From Bacteroidia bacterium (GTDB lineage: Bacteria > Bacteroidota > Bacteroidia > Bacteroidales > Prolixibacteraceae), in NCBI GenBank assembly GCA_026391655.1, contig JAPLDR010000019.1, positions 138,880 to 202,879 on the forward strand: 64,000 nt of DNA, written 5' to 3'. Below the pieces are notes generated by a model. It was not told the DNA's origin. It ran no database searches and saw only the letters and a list, made by a program, of their open reading frames with translations. Positions 61,749 to 64,000 of the stretch are shown piece by piece (positions within the stretch are counted from its first letter, which is position 1; the number at the start of each line of letters is the position of its first letter). The position numbers and the translations under genes were made by a program.

Positions 61749-64000
61749 TTACTGTTCATAATTCTCCAGCGGTTCGCAGGTACAGAACAAGTTACGGTCA
61801 CCCCAGGCATTATCGACACGTCCGACTGGTACCCAGAATTTATTCTCCCGAAGCCATTCGAGCGGATACGCTGCCTTTTCACGTGAATAAGCATGAGTCC
61901 ATTCGTTTGCAGTAAGCATTTCCGCCGTATGTGGTGCATTCATTAACACATTATCTGTTGCATCAGCAACTCCATTCTCAACTTCTTTAATCTCATCGAA
62001 AATTGCATTCATCGTATCTACAAAACGATCCAGCTCCTCTTTTGATTCACTTTCGGTAGGTTCAACCATCAATGTTCCATGAACCGGGAACGAAAGGGTA
62101 GGAGCATGGAAGCCATAATCCATCAATCGTTTAGAAATATCGGTTTCCGAAATACCGGCAGCAGTTTTGAGGTGGCGACATTCAAGAATCATCTCGTGAC
62201 CAACACGTCCATTTTCACCCGTATATAAAATTCCGTAATTATCTTTCAATCGTGCAGCAATGTAATTGGCATTCAGAATTGCTATTTTAGTTGCTTCTGT
62301 AAGACCATCAGCACCAAGCATTTTGATATAGCCATAAGTGATTGTCAAGACGGAAGCACTTCCCCATGGAGCAGAAGCAACTGCATGAATTCCAATATGT
62401 CCATTGTTCATCACGGAATGAGCTGGCAGAAATTCAACAAGGTGTTTAGCCACACAAATAGGTCCAACGCCTGGACCACCGCCACCATGCGGAATAGCAA
62501 ATGTTTTATGAAGGTTCAGGTGGCAAACATCAGCCCCGATCCGGCTTGGATTGGTCAAACCAACCTGGGCATTCATATTTGCTCCATCCATATAAACCTG
62601 ACCCCCAAACTGGTGGATAATGCTACACATTTCGGTAATCGACGATTCAAAGACACCGTGTGTGGATGGATAGGTCACCATAAAGCATGAAAGGTCATTT
62701 TTATACTCCTCCGCTTTTACCTTCAGTGCCTCTACATCAATATTACCACGTTCATCGCACGGGACAACCACCACTTTCATACCCGCCATCACGGCGCTAG
62801 CAGGGTTTGTTCCATGAGCAGAGGAGGGAATCAAAGCCACATTCCGGTGACCTTCTCCCCGGCTTTTGTGATATTCCCTGATCACAAGCAATCCTGCATA
62901 TTCGCCTGCAGCACCCGAATTTGGCTGAAGCGAAATATCGGCAAATCCGGTGATTTCAGCCAGATCACGGCGTAGTTCCTCCATTAATTCATGGTAACCC
63001 ATCGCCTGATTTTTAGGAACATAGGGATGTATTCCATTAAATTCGATCCAGCTGAGCGGTAACATTTCTGTTGCAGCATTCAGTTTCATCGTACACGATC
63101 CCAACGAAATCATCGAATGAACCAGCGATATGTCTTTCTTTTCGAGACGTTTGATATACCTTGCCATCTCAGTCTCTGAACGATATTTACTAAAAACGTT
63201 CTGCTTCATAAATTTCGATTTCCGGAGATACGCGGAATCAATAGTTATATTTTCAGTGATGGATGTAATAACCGGAACAGGTTTGTTTGCTGCTTTGGCA
63301 AAAACTTCGACTATCCAGTTAATATCTTCTATATTTGTTGTTTCGTCAATGCTTAGGCCGACTTGTCCGTTAGAAAAGTAGCGGAAATTCATTTCAAGAT
63401 CGAGCGACAGCCATTCGATATCTTCCCTCTTTACATGCCGGGGAAGATCAACTCTAATTGTATCGAAGAAATTTTTATTGACTTGTCTATAACCCAGCTT
63501 GGTGATCTCGTCGGATAGCATACCTGCGATATTATGCACCCTTTCTGCAATGGCTTTAATCCCTTCCGGACCATGATAAATGGCATACATCCCGGCCATT
63601 GTCGCTAAAAGGGCTTGCGCCGTACAAATATTTGAGGTTGCCTTTTCGCGTTTGATATGTTGTTCGCGTGTTTGAAGCGCAAGACGAAGAGCATTTTTAC
63701 CATTCACATCTTTCGAAACGCCGATAATCCTGCCAGGGATATCACGTTTAAATTCATCACGAGTAGCAAAGAAAGCCGCGACCGGTCCACCATATCCCAT
63801 TGAAACACCGAAACGTTGTGAAGAGCCAAAAACGATATCGGCACCCCATTTCCCCGGAGGTGTCAACAGTGCAAGTGCAAGTAAATCAGTAGCAACAGCA
63901 ACTTTGCACCCTTTCTCCTGAACAGCTTTTGTAAAACCGGAATAGTCTTCAATTTCGCCATTCGAGTCAGGGTACTGCAAAATAGCGCCGAACCACCTTT
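61749..64000 (-). CDS. gcvP: Glycine dehydrogenase (decarboxylating), partial
   Basis: The P-protein of the glycine cleavage system, cut by the right edge of the window: about 750 residues remain, and the N-terminal about 200 are outside. The frame is open to the last base ([20 protein letters not shown] at the edge). The PLP lysine is in [29 protein letters not shown] and [12 protein letters not shown] are the other landmarks, and it ends in the RNLFCTCEP.. motif. It decarboxylates glycine and transfers the aminomethyl group to GcvH. Confidence 0.95.
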   Translation of the reverse strand, partial: RWFGAILQYPDSNGEIEDYSGFTKAVQEKGCKVAVATDLLALALLTPPGKWGADIVFGSSQRFGVSMGYGGPVAAFFATRDEFKRDIPGRIIGVSKDVNGKNALRLALQTREQHIKREKATSNICTAQALLATMAGMYAIYHGPEGIKAIAERVHNIAGMLSDEITKLGYRQVNKNFFDTIRVDLPRHVKREDIEWLSLDLEMNFRYFSNGQVGLSIDETTNIEDINWIVEVFAKAANKPVPVITSITENITIDSAYLRKSKFMKQNVFSKYRSETEMARYIKRLEKKDISLVHSMISLGSCTMKLNAATEMLPLSWIEFNGIHPYVPKNQAMGYHELMEELRRDLAEITGFADISLQPNSGAAGEYAGLLVIREYHKSRGEGHRNVALIPSSAHGTNPASAVMAGMKVVVVPCDERGNIDVEALKVKAEEYKNDLSCFMVTYPSTHGVFESSITEMCSIIHQFGGQVYMDGANMNAQVGLTNPSRIGADVCHLNLHKTFAIPHGGGGPGVGPICVAKHLVEFLPAHSVMNNGHIGIHAVASAPWGSASVLTITYGYIKMLGADGLTEATKIAILNANYIAARLKDNYGILYTGENGRVGHEMILECRHLKTAAGISETDISKRLMDYGFHAPTLSFPVHGTLMVEPTESESKEELDRFVDTMNAIFDEIKEVENGVADATDNVLMNAPHTAEMLTANEWTHAYSREKAAYPLEWLRENKFWVPVGRVDNAWGDRNLFCTCEPLENYEQ

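Overview
This window looks like the chromosome of a free-living, Bacteroidales-type Bacteroidetes (Marinilabiliales/Prolixibacteraceae-like; the family is an inference). The evidence is a fused MurF-alanine racemase, a gene complement typical of the phylum (DUF1080, MuiA with a SusC-like segment, M13 lipoprotein peptidase, VanX-type dipeptidase), weak Shine-Dalgarno sequences, promoters of the TTTG / TAnnTTTG type, and many short palindromic intergenic repeats. No rRNA and one intact tRNA (Val) were found. Base composition is moderate to AT-rich, and the accessory genes are visibly more AT-rich than the housekeeping genes.

Layout. 0-17 kb is mostly core: DUF1080 protein, rsmI, an acidic conserved protein, tdk, murF-alr, an NtrC-type regulator, an RlmL-like methyltransferase, a BamA/TamA-like outer-membrane protein, a HAD hydrolase with an MFS exporter, cutC, a CYTH protein and an alkaline-phosphatase-fold protein whose metal ligands are missing. 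17.2-24.7 kb is an accessory island. It holds seventeen 21-bp tandem repeats, a REPIN-like inverted pair, two copies of a promoter-plus-leader block, and a run of unrelated single genes (cysteine hydrolase, cold-shock/DUF3825, nucleotide-hydrolase-like, MuiA chimera, DUF1566 lipoprotein). These genes are separated by about 130-bp attC-like repeats. The start of each cassette with a surviving downstream repeat is complementary to the start of that repeat, as in integron gene cassettes. No integrase is present.

24.8-29.6 kb carries a nitroreductase and a four-gene operon for 8-amino-Kdo (Kdo8N) type lipopolysaccharide sugar: kdnA, kdnB, kdsA and a transaldolase-CBS protein. The kdsA/transaldolase junction looks like a one-base frameshift away from a fusion. 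29.7-50 kb is metabolic core: transporters, nagB, araD-galM, M13 peptidase, MscS, aminopeptidase P, a sugar/aldolase operon with an SBF-type transporter, a preQ1-riboswitch-like element ahead of yhhQ-queC-queF, and enolase.

50.2-60.8 kb is a defence and toxin-antitoxin island between eno and ispE. It contains a DUF4160/DUF2442-HTH pair, a dinD remnant, a single-chain restriction-modification protein followed immediately by AbiH, hipB with a broken hipA, a GIY-YIG gene embedded among tRNA-Val 3'-end copies, an orphan HicB-like regulator, a VanX-like dipeptidase and an AbiEi/AbiEii pair. The window ends with ispE and the 3' part of gcvP, which runs off the right edge.
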